A DNA stretch of 64,000 nucleotides from an uncultured Muribaculaceae bacterium (GTDB lineage Bacteria; Bacteroidota; Bacteroidia; Bacteroidales; Muribaculaceae), in contig CAJTOZ010000015.1 of NCBI GenBank assembly GCA_910578095.1, positions 1 to 64,000 of the forward strand, written 5' to 3'. Of the stretch, positions 37,866 through 47,121 are shown piece after piece (position 1 is the stretch's first letter; every line of letters starts with the position of its first letter). The notes below the pieces were generated by a model. That model made no database searches and was not told where the DNA came from. It saw only the letters and a list, made by a program, of their open reading frames with translations. The position numbers and the translations under genes were made by a program.

Positions 37866-39269
37866 ATGGCAAAAAAACTCCTTTTAGCGCTCGCCGCTTC
37901 CGCAGCGGTTTTCTCGGCCTCCGCACAGAAAGCGATGTCCGACAAACCCACCTTCGTGCATTCCACATCCGACAAATACGAATATCCCACCGACCCCGAG
38001 GTTCTTGCCAAGCTCGACAAGTGGCAGGACCAAAAACTGGGAATCATGTTCCACTGGGGCGTGTACTCCGTGCCCGGCATAGCCGAGTCGTGGGCACTCT
38101 GCTCCGAGGACCGTTGGTTTACGAAACGACGCCTTGAGGCAAGACACGACCGCCCTGCATACGGCGAGTTCAAGCAGTGGTACTGGGATCTGGCCAAGCA
38201 GTTCAACCCCACGGCGTTCGAGCCCTCCGAATGGGCACAGCTGGCCAAGGACAACGGCTTCAAATACGTAATCTTCACCACCAAGCACCACGACGGCTTC
38301 TGCATGTTCGACACCAAGCAGACCGACTACAAGGTGACCGCCGGCCCGTATGCCAACGGCAAATACGCCAACATCGTGCGCCACGTATTCGATGCTTTCC
38401 GCGACAAGGATTTCATGATTGGCGCTTATTTCTCCAAACCCGACTGGCACAACGAGAATTTCTGGGATCCCTTCTTCGCCACCCCCGACCGCAACCCCAA
38501 CTACAATACAAAGAAATATCCCGAGAAATGGGAAAAATTCAAGCAGTTCACCGCCGCGCAGATCGATGAACTGATGAGCGACTACGGCTCCGTCGACATC
38601 CTGTGGCTCGATGGCGGCTGGGTGCGCAAGCCCGATCTTGACATTGACCTCGACGCCATAGTCGACAACGCCCGCAAGAAGCAGCCCGGCCTCATAGCCG
38701 TGGACCGCACCGTGCCTGGCCGCAACGAGAACTATCAGACACCCGAGCAGTCGATTCCCGCCGTGCAGCAGCCCTTCCCCTGGGAAAGCTGCCTCACCCT
38801 GAGCAACACCTGGGGCTGGAACCCCGCACCCAAATACAAGTCGGGCCGCTGGGCCATCAACACCCTCGCCGAAATCGTGGCCAAAGGCGGCTGCCTCGCC
38901 CTCAACGTAGGCCCCACCCCCGACGGCAAAATCGAGGATGCCGCCGTAGAACGCCTCAACGAGCTCGGCAACTGGCTCAAGCGCAACGGCGAAGCCATCT
39001 ACTCCACCCGCATCACACCCGTCTACAACAGCGGAGCCACCTGGTTCACCGCCTCCAAGGACGGCCGCACCCTCTATGCCATCTACGCCCTTCCCGAAGG
39101 CGAGAATCTGCCCGCCACCATCTCGTGGGAAGGCAATCTGCCCAAAGGCAAGATGACCCTGCTCTCCACCGGCAAGAGCGTGAAATACTCCGTGGCCGAC
39201 GGCAAAGTGACAGTGAAGCTGCCCGCGGGCCTGGCCAACGAACCCGTAGCATTCAAATTCAAAAACTGA
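37866..39269 (+). CDS. GH29 alpha-L-fucosidase (fucosidase 2)
   Basis: A 467-residue exported GH29 enzyme, signal peptide 1-20. The barrel shows L-G-I-M-F-H-W-G (58-65), T-T-K-H-H-D-G-F (138-145) and the nucleophile Asp249 in D-I-L-W-L-D-G-G-W, the classical GH29 sequence. A C-terminal beta-sandwich follows (about 375-467). It is the most canonical of the three GH29 proteins here, so alpha-L-fucosidase activity is the safest assignment. It heads the third block; lyase 4 starts one base after its stop. Confidence 0.92.
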   Translation: MAKKLLLALAASAAVFSASAQKAMSDKPTFVHSTSDKYEYPTDPEVLAKLDKWQDQKLGIMFHWGVYSVPGIAESWALCSEDRWFTKRRLEARHDRPAYGEFKQWYWDLAKQFNPTAFEPSEWAQLAKDNGFKYVIFTTKHHDGFCMFDTKQTDYKVTAGPYANGKYANIVRHVFDAFRDKDFMIGAYFSKPDWHNENFWDPFFATPDRNPNYNTKKYPEKWEKFKQFTAAQIDELMSDYGSVDILWLDGGWVRKPDLDIDLDAIVDNARKKQPGLIAVDRTVPGRNENYQTPEQSIPAVQQPFPWESCLTLSNTWGWNPAPKYKSGRWAINTLAEIVAKGGCLALNVGPTPDGKIEDAAVERLNELGNWLKRNGEAIYSTRITPVYNSGATWFTASKDGRTLYAIYALPEGENLPATISWEGNLPKGKMTLLSTGKSVKYSVADGKVTVKLPAGLANEPVAFKFKN

Positions 39270-39270
39270 T

Positions 39271-41949
39271 ATGAAAATTTTCCTGACAGCTGCCCTGATA
39301 GCGTGCGTTGGACTTTCCGGCATGGCTGCAAAGCCGTTCCGCGGTCTGCAGAAATACGAGCGCGGCTACCTCGTGGGCGAAAAAGAAAAAGCAAAGGGCT
39401 CCGGTGAGCTCTCCATCTCGTCGAACTGCCTGCGCCCGAAAGGCAACCGCGAGCGCCCCTACCCGCAGAAGGGCGACCGTCTGGTGGTAAATCCCCCCAC
39501 ATTCACATGGCCCATGGCCGACTATAAGTTCCCCGAGACATTCCCGGTGCCTCCCACCGACAAAATGTTCGGCGACTACCTCACCTACGATTTCCAGCTG
39601 TGCACCACGCCCGATTTCACGGGCGAGACCCTCGTGAGCCGCGAGAATCTGCCCCTGGCCATGTGCAACGTGCACAAGCCCCTGGCTCCCGGCAAGTGGT
39701 ACTGGCGCTACCGTGTGAGCGGCAGCGAAAAATGGTCGGCCACGGAGGTAGTCACCGTGAAGGCCAATGTGCCCGAGCTTGCCTCACCCACGGCTGCCGA
39801 AGCCGCGGCCATGCTTCCCTCGGCCCATCCTTTCATCCTGAAGCCTCTCAACCCCGAATCGAAGCCCGGCAACCGCGACCGCCGCACACTGGTGAAGAGC
39901 CTGCTCAAGAAAGCCAACAAGGCTGTGAAAAAGAGCATTTCGGACTACGATGTGAAAGGACAGGAGATTCCTGCCACGGCATCCGAATCGGAGCGCTCGC
40001 AGATTGAGAAATTCCGCCTTCGCTACCGCATCGAGCCCATGTGCCGCGACATTGCCTCGCTGCTCACCGCCTACCGTCTCGACCCCAAGCCCGAATACCT
40101 TGACCAGGCCATAGCCCTCGGCGACCACGTGGCCACGCACGACGCCGAGAAGATGTACTCCATGTCCGATTTCTCCGGCGCCCGTTCCATGCATGCGCTC
40201 GCCGAAATCATCGATGTGGCCGGCGACAAGCTGGGCAAGAAGCGCATCGACAGCTACACCGATTTCATCGGCAAAGTGGGACGCCGCATCATGGCCACCG
40301 TGATGACCGAAAACGTGGGCTCCGCCGACGGTATTCTCTACGCTCATTTCTTCCAGCACACGTTCAACAACATGTTCACCACGGCCATCATCATGATGCC
40401 GCACCTCGACGAGGCCCGCACGTGGTTCGACGCGCTGTACGACATATGGCTGTCGCGCACGCCCGGAGGCGGCTTTCTGGCCGACGGCGTATGGCCCAAC
40501 GGCAACATAGGCTACATACACGTGAACATGGGCTCGATGGTGGAGAACATGCTTCTCTACCGCAACCTCTTCGGCGTCAACCTCTTCGAGCATCCGTGGT
40601 ACAGCAACTGTGCCGATGCCCTGGCCATGGTGGTGCCTGCCGGTTCGGCCGGCGACGGCTTCGGCGACGACAGCGGCCAGATTCCCGTGCGCAACTCGCT
40701 GCGCCAGGATTTCGCCTACATCCTCGGCACCGAGCTCGGCAACCCCTTCGCCATCGACTATGCACGCCGCCTCGCCGGCACTCCGGAGGGTCAGCCCTAC
40801 ATGTTCACCAAAGACAATTTCATGGAGTATCGCCTGGAAAGCGACACCCCGGCCAAAGGCAAGAAAGCCTTCGCCGGCAGTGTGCCCCATGCAGCCGTGT
40901 TCCCCGAAACCGGTATCGCCACCATGCACACCAACCTGAACGACTCCACCTCCAACCTGTTCCTTGCCTTCCGCAGCTCGCCCTTCGGCGTGGGCTCCCA
41001 CGGCATGGCCGAGCAAAACAGCTTCAACCTGTGCTACGGCGGTCTGCCCATATTCTACCCCACGGGCTACAAAATCACCACCACCGACAAGCACTATCTG
41101 CTGGCCCACAAAAACAGCCGCGCGCGCAACACATTCACCGTCGACGGCAAGACCCAGGCCTACAGCCACAGCGCCTACGGCTGGATTCCGCGATTTGTCG
41201 ACGGCCAGGACATCACCTACGCCCTCGGCGACGCCTCCCACGCCTACGTGCCCTTCGACATCAGCGCCCTCAACTGGGAGACGGTGCTGCGCGACTGCGG
41301 CTCCTACACCTCCGAGATGGGCTTCATAATCAAGGATGAGGACAACCCGCAGGTGAAGAAATTCCGCCGCCATGTGGCCATGCTGCGCCCCGGCATCATT
41401 GTGATCTACGACGACCTCGAAGCCGACAAGGACGTGACCTGGACCATGCACCTCAACGGCCTTGAGCGCTCCAACATGAAGCTCGACAAGAAGCACAACG
41501 TGCTTACCGCCGCCACCGACAACGCCACCGCCGTGGCCACCGTCACAGGCTCGCAGGCCATACGCTCCGAACTGGCCGACAGCAGCATCATCCGCCCCTT
41601 CGACTGGCTCAACCCGCAGCGCGGACGCCCGGCCAAAACCTTCGAAGCCAAGCAGTACCACAGCACGTTCGAGAACGCCAAGAAATGCCGCCGTATGCGC
41701 TTCCTCACAATAATCAATGTGAACGACGCCCCGGACGACTACTCCATAGTGGCCGAACTCGACCCCTACAAGGAAGCGCGTCTGGAAATAGTAAATAAAA
41801 AGACCGGCGAGTCGCTGCTCGCAGGTCCCACCGAAGGCGCCGGTTTTGCCGCCGGCCGCCGCTATCCGCTCAGCACTGTGCTGCGCATGCCCGATGGCAC
41901 CATCAAGGAAACCGCCGACCGCATGCCGCTCATGGCACTCCCTGAATAA
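39271..41949 (+). CDS. Heparinase II/III-type lyase, divergent (lyase 4)
   Basis: An 892-residue exported protein, signal peptide 1-19, then an N-terminal beta domain with G-K-W-Y-W-R-Y near 140, an alpha toroid and a C-terminal beta-sandwich as in lyases 1-3. The segment matching A-D-N-H-V-W-Q reads Y-A-H-F-F-Q-H-T-F-N-N, and the R-A-H-N-T motif of the other three is R-A-R-N-T here, so one strongly conserved His is replaced by Arg. T-D-K-H-Y just before keeps a His. It may have shifted specificity, or be a binding or inactive homologue. It lies between fucosidases 2 and 3. Confidence 0.8.
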   Translation: MKIFLTAALIACVGLSGMAAKPFRGLQKYERGYLVGEKEKAKGSGELSISSNCLRPKGNRERPYPQKGDRLVVNPPTFTWPMADYKFPETFPVPPTDKMFGDYLTYDFQLCTTPDFTGETLVSRENLPLAMCNVHKPLAPGKWYWRYRVSGSEKWSATEVVTVKANVPELASPTAAEAAAMLPSAHPFILKPLNPESKPGNRDRRTLVKSLLKKANKAVKKSISDYDVKGQEIPATASESERSQIEKFRLRYRIEPMCRDIASLLTAYRLDPKPEYLDQAIALGDHVATHDAEKMYSMSDFSGARSMHALAEIIDVAGDKLGKKRIDSYTDFIGKVGRRIMATVMTENVGSADGILYAHFFQHTFNNMFTTAIIMMPHLDEARTWFDALYDIWLSRTPGGGFLADGVWPNGNIGYIHVNMGSMVENMLLYRNLFGVNLFEHPWYSNCADALAMVVPAGSAGDGFGDDSGQIPVRNSLRQDFAYILGTELGNPFAIDYARRLAGTPEGQPYMFTKDNFMEYRLESDTPAKGKKAFAGSVPHAAVFPETGIATMHTNLNDSTSNLFLAFRSSPFGVGSHGMAEQNSFNLCYGGLPIFYPTGYKITTTDKHYLLAHKNSRARNTFTVDGKTQAYSHSAYGWIPRFVDGQDITYALGDASHAYVPFDISALNWETVLRDCGSYTSEMGFIIKDEDNPQVKKFRRHVAMLRPGIIVIYDDLEADKDVTWTMHLNGLERSNMKLDKKHNVLTAATDNATAVATVTGSQAIRSELADSSIIRPFDWLNPQRGRPAKTFEAKQYHSTFENAKKCRRMRFLTIINVNDAPDDYSIVAELDPYKEARLEIVNKKTGESLLAGPTEGAGFAAGRRYPLSTVLRMPDGTIKETADRMPLMALPE

Positions 41950-41970
41950 TTGATTCTGAAACAACACCTT

Positions 41971-42013
41971 GGCGCCCTCGCATACCCATTCTCAAACATA
42001 TTGCGAGGGCGCC
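41971..42013 (+). terminator. Hairpin between lyase 4 and fucosidase 3
   Basis: A perfect 12-bp stem GGCGCCCTCGCA / TGCGAGGGCGCC with a 19-base loop, followed only by TTTATCT. It may attenuate transcription between lyase 4 and the downstream GH29/GH31 pair. Confidence 0.65.
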
Positions 42014-42037
42014 TTTATCTAAAACCATAAATCAGCT

Positions 42038-43561
42038 ATGCAGAAAAAATTATTGGCCGCATGCCTGCTCGCTTCCGCTCTCTGCCACACGGCCACGGCA
42101 CAGCAGTACACTCCCACCTGGGAGTCACTTTCGGCCCACGAGGCCGCTCCCGAGTGGTTCCAAGATGCCAAATTCGGCATCTACCTCCACTGGGGCGTAT
42201 ACTCAGTGCCCGAGTTCCAGACCGAGTGGTATCCTCGCTATCTGTATTTCCCGTGGTCCGACGTGGCCAAATACCACGAAGCCACCTACGGGCCCGTCAG
42301 CGAATTCGGCTACCACGACCTCATTCCTCTGTTCACAGCCGAGGATTTCGATGCCTCCCAATGGGCGACGCTCTTCAAGGAAGCCGGCGCACGCTTTGCC
42401 GGAATGGTGGCCGAACACCACGACGGTTTTGCCATGTGGGACAGCGAATGCACGCCATGGAATGCTGCCGACATGGGTCCGCGCCGCGACATCGTGGGGC
42501 TGCTCGGAAACGCCATCAAGCAAAACGGCATGAAATTCATCACCACATTCCATCATGCCCGCAACCTCCAGCGCTATTCCGACCCCGACGTACTGAAAAA
42601 TGAAATGGCCAAGGACTACGGCGAATTAGAGCGCCGCCGCTTCTGGCTGAGCCATTTCCCATATCGTGAAGGCACCCATCCGGCGTCCACCGACCCCAAG
42701 CTGCGCTATCTCTACGGCAATGTGCCCGCCGCACAGTGGTACGATGAGATATGGTTGCCGGAACTTGTAGAGGTAATCGACAACTACGACCCCGACATCA
42801 TCTATTTCGATTCCTGGCTCGACCTCATTCCTGAGGACTACCGCCGCCGCTTCTGCGCCTACTATCTCAACAAAGCCGCACAGCGCGAGAAAGACGTGGT
42901 GATTCTCTCCAAGCAGGAAGACCTGCCGCTTACCGTGAGCGTGGAGAATTTCGAGAACTCCCGCAAGCAAGACCTCGACCCCAACGTGTGGCAGACAGAG
43001 CAGACCGTGAGCTACGACAGCTGGTCGTACACCAAAGACTTTAAAATAAAGCCCGCAAGCCATCTTGTGCATGAGATGATCGACGTTGTGAGCAAAAACG
43101 GCGTGTTCCTGCTCAATATATCGCCGCGCGCATCCGGCCTCATCCCCGACGATCAGCAGCAGCTGCTCCGCGAGATTGGTGCATGGCTCGGAAAATACGG
43201 CGAAGCCATCTACAGCACACGCCCCTGGTACACCTTCGGAGAAGGACCCACACGTCAGCCCGAAGGCGACCTCAAGAACCGTCAGCTCTTCGATAAACTT
43301 AAATACACCGCCGACGACTACCGCTTCACAACCAAAGGTGATGCCATCTATGTGCTCACGCTCAGCGAGCCCGAAGCCGGCAAGACTATCAACATAGCCT
43401 CGTTTGCCCCCGACCGCAATGCCGACAAGCGCGCTATCAAGCGCGTGTCGATGCTCGGTTCGCAGGCCGAAATAGCCTGGAACCTCACCGACAGCGGCCT
43501 CAGCATCACCGTGCCCGATGAGCCGTACAGCATATCCACCGTGTTCAAAGTAGAATATTAA
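42038..43561 (+). CDS. GH29 alpha-L-fucosidase-like glycosidase (fucosidase 3)
   Basis: A 507-residue exported GH29 protein, signal peptide about 1-21. Features: F-G-I-Y-L-H-W-G (46-53), A-E-H-H-D-G-F-A-M (125-133) and putative nucleophile Asp258 in D-I-I-Y-F-D-S-W. An insert around 180-235, with L-R-Y-L-Y-G-N-V, separates it from fucosidases 1 and 2. Three divergent GH29 proteins in one locus suggest several fucose linkages, or one member acting on a related sugar. It is followed by GH31 after five bases. Confidence 0.88.
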   Translation: MQKKLLAACLLASALCHTATAQQYTPTWESLSAHEAAPEWFQDAKFGIYLHWGVYSVPEFQTEWYPRYLYFPWSDVAKYHEATYGPVSEFGYHDLIPLFTAEDFDASQWATLFKEAGARFAGMVAEHHDGFAMWDSECTPWNAADMGPRRDIVGLLGNAIKQNGMKFITTFHHARNLQRYSDPDVLKNEMAKDYGELERRRFWLSHFPYREGTHPASTDPKLRYLYGNVPAAQWYDEIWLPELVEVIDNYDPDIIYFDSWLDLIPEDYRRRFCAYYLNKAAQREKDVVILSKQEDLPLTVSVENFENSRKQDLDPNVWQTEQTVSYDSWSYTKDFKIKPASHLVHEMIDVVSKNGVFLLNISPRASGLIPDDQQQLLREIGAWLGKYGEAIYSTRPWYTFGEGPTRQPEGDLKNRQLFDKLKYTADDYRFTTKGDAIYVLTLSEPEAGKTINIASFAPDRNADKRAIKRVSMLGSQAEIAWNLTDSGLSITVPDEPYSISTVFKVEY

Positions 43562-43566
43562 GCCAT

Positions 43567-45753
43567 ATGAGAAAACTGCTATTATCGCTGTTCTCCCTGT
43601 CCATGCTTACGGGTGTCGCGGCCGCTGCGCCCGCCGTCAAGTGGGAGAAAGAAGGCCCGGGAGTGTGGAACCTCACCGTAGGCCGTCCCGACACGTTCAA
43701 CCTCACATCGGCGCTCGAACTCACGCCGCGCACCGATGCCATGCAGTCCTTGGGCGACAGCCCGCTGCCCATCGACACCTCGCTGATCACCACGCAGCTG
43801 ATCGACGGCAAGACTTATCTGCGCCTACCGCTCGACAAGGGCGAGAAAATTTTCGGCCTCGGGTTGAATTTCAAGACCGTAGAGCAACGCGGCCGACTGA
43901 TGCGCCTGCACGTGGACCACTATGGCAAGGTGGACAATGGCCGCACCCACGCCCCGGTGCCTTTCTATGTGTCGAGCAAGGGCTACGGCGCGCTCATCAA
44001 CGCCGCACGCTACATCGATGTGTACGTGGGCACAAGCAACCGCGTGGACAGCAAGAATGCTCCTCAGGCCAAGGACCGCAACACCGACCGCACATGGGAA
44101 GCCATGCCCTACTCCGACAATCTGGAATTCCTTATTCCTGCCGAGGGAGTGGAAGTGGTGTTTTTCACCGGCGACAACATGCTCGACGTGGTGCGCCGCT
44201 ACAACCTATATCAGGGTGGCGGCGCGCTTCCGCCCCGCTGGGGTCTCGGATTCTGGCACCGCACGCCCACACGCTTCACAGACCGACAGGTGCTTGACGA
44301 GGTGGCCGAGTTCCGCCGCCGCAATTTCCCCCTGACGGTGATAGGGCTCGAACCGGGATGGATGAGCAAGGCATATCCCTGCACATACCAGTGGGACGCC
44401 AAGCGCTTCCCGGAACCGCAAGGTTTCCTCGATTCGCTGACGGCACAGAACATACGCACCAACGTGTGGATGAATGCCGGCGTGTCGCCCGACTGCGACG
44501 TGTACGGCACAGTGAAACCGCTCTCAAGCAGCCACACACTCTGGAACGGGCTCGTGCCCGACTATTCGCTGCCTCAGGTGCGCGACATCATGGCCGGACA
44601 TTTTCTCAAGCATCAGCTCAACCTCGGCGTGAGCGGCTACAAGATGGACGAGAACGACGGCTTCGACCAATGGATATTTCCCGACGTGGCCACTTTTCCC
44701 TCGGGCCACACAGCCGAGCAGATGCGCCAGGTGTACGGCTCGCTGATGCAGAAAACCACCACCGACATGTATCGCGCGGCCAATCGCCGCACCTATGGTC
44801 TGGTGCGCTCGGCCAACGCCGGCACAGCCTCCTTCCCCTATGTGCTCTACAATGACTACTACAACCACCGCGATTTCATCACCGCGCTGATCAACAGCTC
44901 GTTCATCGGCGTGCTGTGGACGCCCGAGGTGCGCGGGTCAAAGACCTCCGAGGACTGGTTGCGGCGCATGCAGACCGTGTGCTTCTCGCCCCTTGCCATG
45001 CTCAACGCATGGGCCGATGGCACGAAGCCATGGTCGTTTGCCGATGTGGAAAAGGATGTCTACGATATCGCCATGCTGCGCATGCAGCTCATACCCTATC
45101 TATACACTGCTTTTGCCGACTATCACTTCGAGGGCACACCTCCGGTAAGGGCCATGAACCTGGAGCCGGCTTTCACAACCGAGACCACCGTAGTGGAAAA
45201 CGGCAAGCTGGACGGCACGGACAATCCTTATGCTATGGCATCAAAACGCGAGATGAAGGATCAGTTCATGGTTGGTCGCGACTTGCTCGTGGCTCCTCTC
45301 TTCGCCGGCGAGACCGAGCGCAAAGTTGTACTTCCGCAAGGCAAGTGGTACGATTTCTACACCGGCGAATACGCCGGCGAAGGCGAGGTAATCACCGCAG
45401 CTCCGGGCCTTGCACGCATACCGGTGTATGTGCGCGACGGCGCTATCGTGCCCCTGTTTCCGCCCATAGCCAAGCTCGACGGCAAAAAGTTGCCGCTTGA
45501 AATTCGCCACTACGGCGAGAAGCCCGGCAGCTTCAGCCTCTACGATGATGACGGCGAGACATTCGACTACGAGAACGGAAACTACACCCGCATCAAGCTG
45601 CGCGTGGAAATAAAGAAAGGAAAGAAGAAAGGCTACGTCGATGTGCCCAAAGGCGCACGCGTGTGGTCGTTCGACGGAAACTATAATTTCAAGTTCATGA
45701 CATTGGCCGGCGCGCGTCCGGCTTCGAGCTCGGCCGCCATGAAGCGGAAATAA
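43567..45753 (+). CDS. GH31 family alpha-glycosidase
   Basis: A 728-residue exported enzyme, signal peptide 1-20. N-terminal beta-sandwich, (beta/alpha)8 barrel with nucleophile Asp361 in G-Y-K-M-D-E-N-D and likely acid/base Asp430 in Y-N-D-Y-Y-N-H, then C-terminal beta domains with D-D-D-G-E-T-F-D-Y. GH31 covers alpha-glucosidases, alpha-xylosidases, alpha-galactosidases and N-acetylgalactosaminidases; the substrate cannot be fixed here. It ends the plus-strand locus. Its last 73 bases overlap, on the opposite strand, the 3' end of the anSME gene, and the final residues (A-S-S-S-A-A-M-K-R-K) look like a poorly constrained tail. Confidence 0.92.
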   Translation: MRKLLLSLFSLSMLTGVAAAAPAVKWEKEGPGVWNLTVGRPDTFNLTSALELTPRTDAMQSLGDSPLPIDTSLITTQLIDGKTYLRLPLDKGEKIFGLGLNFKTVEQRGRLMRLHVDHYGKVDNGRTHAPVPFYVSSKGYGALINAARYIDVYVGTSNRVDSKNAPQAKDRNTDRTWEAMPYSDNLEFLIPAEGVEVVFFTGDNMLDVVRRYNLYQGGGALPPRWGLGFWHRTPTRFTDRQVLDEVAEFRRRNFPLTVIGLEPGWMSKAYPCTYQWDAKRFPEPQGFLDSLTAQNIRTNVWMNAGVSPDCDVYGTVKPLSSSHTLWNGLVPDYSLPQVRDIMAGHFLKHQLNLGVSGYKMDENDGFDQWIFPDVATFPSGHTAEQMRQVYGSLMQKTTTDMYRAANRRTYGLVRSANAGTASFPYVLYNDYYNHRDFITALINSSFIGVLWTPEVRGSKTSEDWLRRMQTVCFSPLAMLNAWADGTKPWSFADVEKDVYDIAMLRMQLIPYLYTAFADYHFEGTPPVRAMNLEPAFTTETTVVENGKLDGTDNPYAMASKREMKDQFMVGRDLLVAPLFAGETERKVVLPQGKWYDFYTGEYAGEGEVITAAPGLARIPVYVRDGAIVPLFPPIAKLDGKKLPLEIRHYGEKPGSFSLYDDDGETFDYENGNYTRIKLRVEIKKGKKKGYVDVPKGARVWSFDGNYNFKFMTLAGARPASSSAAMKRK

Positions 45754-46898
45754 GGCTCGGAATGTGCGAAAAAGCGGCGATAGCCCTCGCACAGATAATT
45801 ATGACCTGCCTCGCCTGTGCGCGAGATGCCGAAGCGATTGCGAGGGCATTCTCCGTTGCACATGGCGAGGTAGTCGCATTTGCGGCACTGCTGTGTGAGG
45901 CCGGCCTGCTTGGAGGCTCCGAAGGCCATCTGACGCTCGCTCATCATCATCTCCACCACGCTCATGCGGTTGATATTGCCCAGATAGTGCGAGGGAAACA
46001 CGAAATGGTCGCACGCATACACATCGCCGTTATGCTCCATCACTGCCGCGTGGCCGCAATGCTTGCCCATGGTGCACAGACCCGGCTCGGCACCCACATA
46101 GCCCGCGAGGGTGGCATCGAATATCTGCACGAACACACGGCCCACATCCGAGCGCACCCACAGGTCGAACACTCCGCAGAGAAACTCGCCCCACTGCTCG
46201 GGATGCACCGACATGGGCGTAAGCTCGCCGCCGGGCGTGGTGCCCGAGGCAAGAGCGCCGGTGGCGGTGCGGCGTTCCACTATGGGCGTGAATTGCAGAT
46301 ATTGGCAACCGATGTCCTTGAAAAAGTTGTAGAACTCGGCGGGATGGTCGGCATTGTAGTCGTTCACCACAGCCATGGCGTTCCAGTCCACATTGTGCCT
46401 CTGCAGCATGCGTATGCCGTTCATCACCTTGTGGAAAGTACCCTTGCCGAGAGCCGTGCGGCGGTACTCGTTGTGAAACTCCTCCGGGCCGTCGATCGAC
46501 ACACCCACCAGCCAGCCGTTGTCGTGCAGGAAGCGGCACCACTCATCGGTGAGCAGCGTGCCGTTGGTCTGCAAGCTGTTTTCCACGGCGCGCCCGCCGG
46601 CATACTTGCGCTGCAGTTCCATAGCCTTGCGGTAGAAATCAAGCCTACGCAATGTGGGCTCGCCGCCGTGCCATGTGAATTGCACCACAGGGCCCGTCTG
46701 CGCTTCCATATACGACTTTATGTAGCGCTCCAGGGTGGTATCGTCCATGTGCGTGCGACCGCGGCCGAAAAGTTCGGCCTTCGACAGATAGTAGCAATAG
46801 TCGCACGCGAGGTTGCATGCAGGGCCGGCCGCTTTGGCCATGATATAAAGAGGGTAAGCAAATGGAGTGGGCAACGCACCCTTGGCGGTTGTGTACAT
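45681..46898 (-). CDS. chuR: Anaerobic sulfatase-maturating enzyme (radical SAM, SPASM)
   Basis: A 405-residue radical SAM enzyme with C28-x3-C32-x2-C35 (C-N-L-A-C-D-Y-C-Y-Y) for the SAM cluster and a C-terminal SPASM region with many Cys (C-T-M-G-K-H-C-G-H, Q-C-R-K-C-D-Y-L-A-M-C-N-G-E-C) for two auxiliary clusters. The stretches Q-T-N-G-T-L-L-T-D-E-W-C and Y-L-Q-F-T-P-I-V-E-R, and the ending P-A-N-V-M, closely resemble the Bacteroides thetaiotaomicron anSME (recalled, not searched). It converts Ser or Cys in sulfatases to formylglycine in the cytoplasm before export, which both Ser-type sulfatases here need. It has its own promoter (46919-46926) and is convergent with GH31. Confidence 0.93.
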   Translation of the reverse strand: MYTTAKGALPTPFAYPLYIMAKAAGPACNLACDYCYYLSKAELFGRGRTHMDDTTLERYIKSYMEAQTGPVVQFTWHGGEPTLRRLDFYRKAMELQRKYAGGRAVENSLQTNGTLLTDEWCRFLHDNGWLVGVSIDGPEEFHNEYRRTALGKGTFHKVMNGIRMLQRHNVDWNAMAVVNDYNADHPAEFYNFFKDIGCQYLQFTPIVERRTATGALASGTTPGGELTPMSVHPEQWGEFLCGVFDLWVRSDVGRVFVQIFDATLAGYVGAEPGLCTMGKHCGHAAVMEHNGDVYACDHFVFPSHYLGNINRMSVVEMMMSERQMAFGASKQAGLTQQCRKCDYLAMCNGECPRNRFGISRTGEAGHNYLCEGYRRFFAHSEPYFRFMAAELEAGRAPANVMNLKL

Positions 46899-46918
46899 AT
46901 TGTTTCTTCTATATATTG

Positions 46919-46926
46919 CAAATCTA
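46919..46926 (-). promoter_or_regulatory. -7 box for the anSME gene
   Basis: The minus strand reads TAGATTTG (TAnnTTTG), 21 bases before the ATG. Confidence 0.55.
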
Positions 46927-47089
46927 CGAATTTATATTTGTATAAGCAAGTTTTCAGTCTGAAGAACAGATGGCGTGTACCCCGACTGTAATTGCCCCAA
47001 TTCCACTCCATCGGATGTTGCAATCATACACATTGGTAAAAAGGCCTTTAAATCTGACTTCTTTCCCGATCATTCAGGATATTAACCGA

Positions 47090-47121
47090 ATCAGGCACCG
47101 AGTATCGCTACTTGATGCCTG
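47090..47121. terminator. Hairpin downstream of the flavodoxin gene
   Basis: TCAGGCA / TGCCTGA, a 7-bp stem with an 18-base loop, about 20 bases after the flavodoxin stop on the minus strand. T-runs are weak on both sides. The rest of 46927-47140 shows nothing else I can name. Confidence 0.45.

Noticed and set aside
39784..41967. Minus-strand 727-codon open frame over lyase 4
   Set aside because: Same type of GC-driven shadow; lyase 4 has family motifs and fits the operon.
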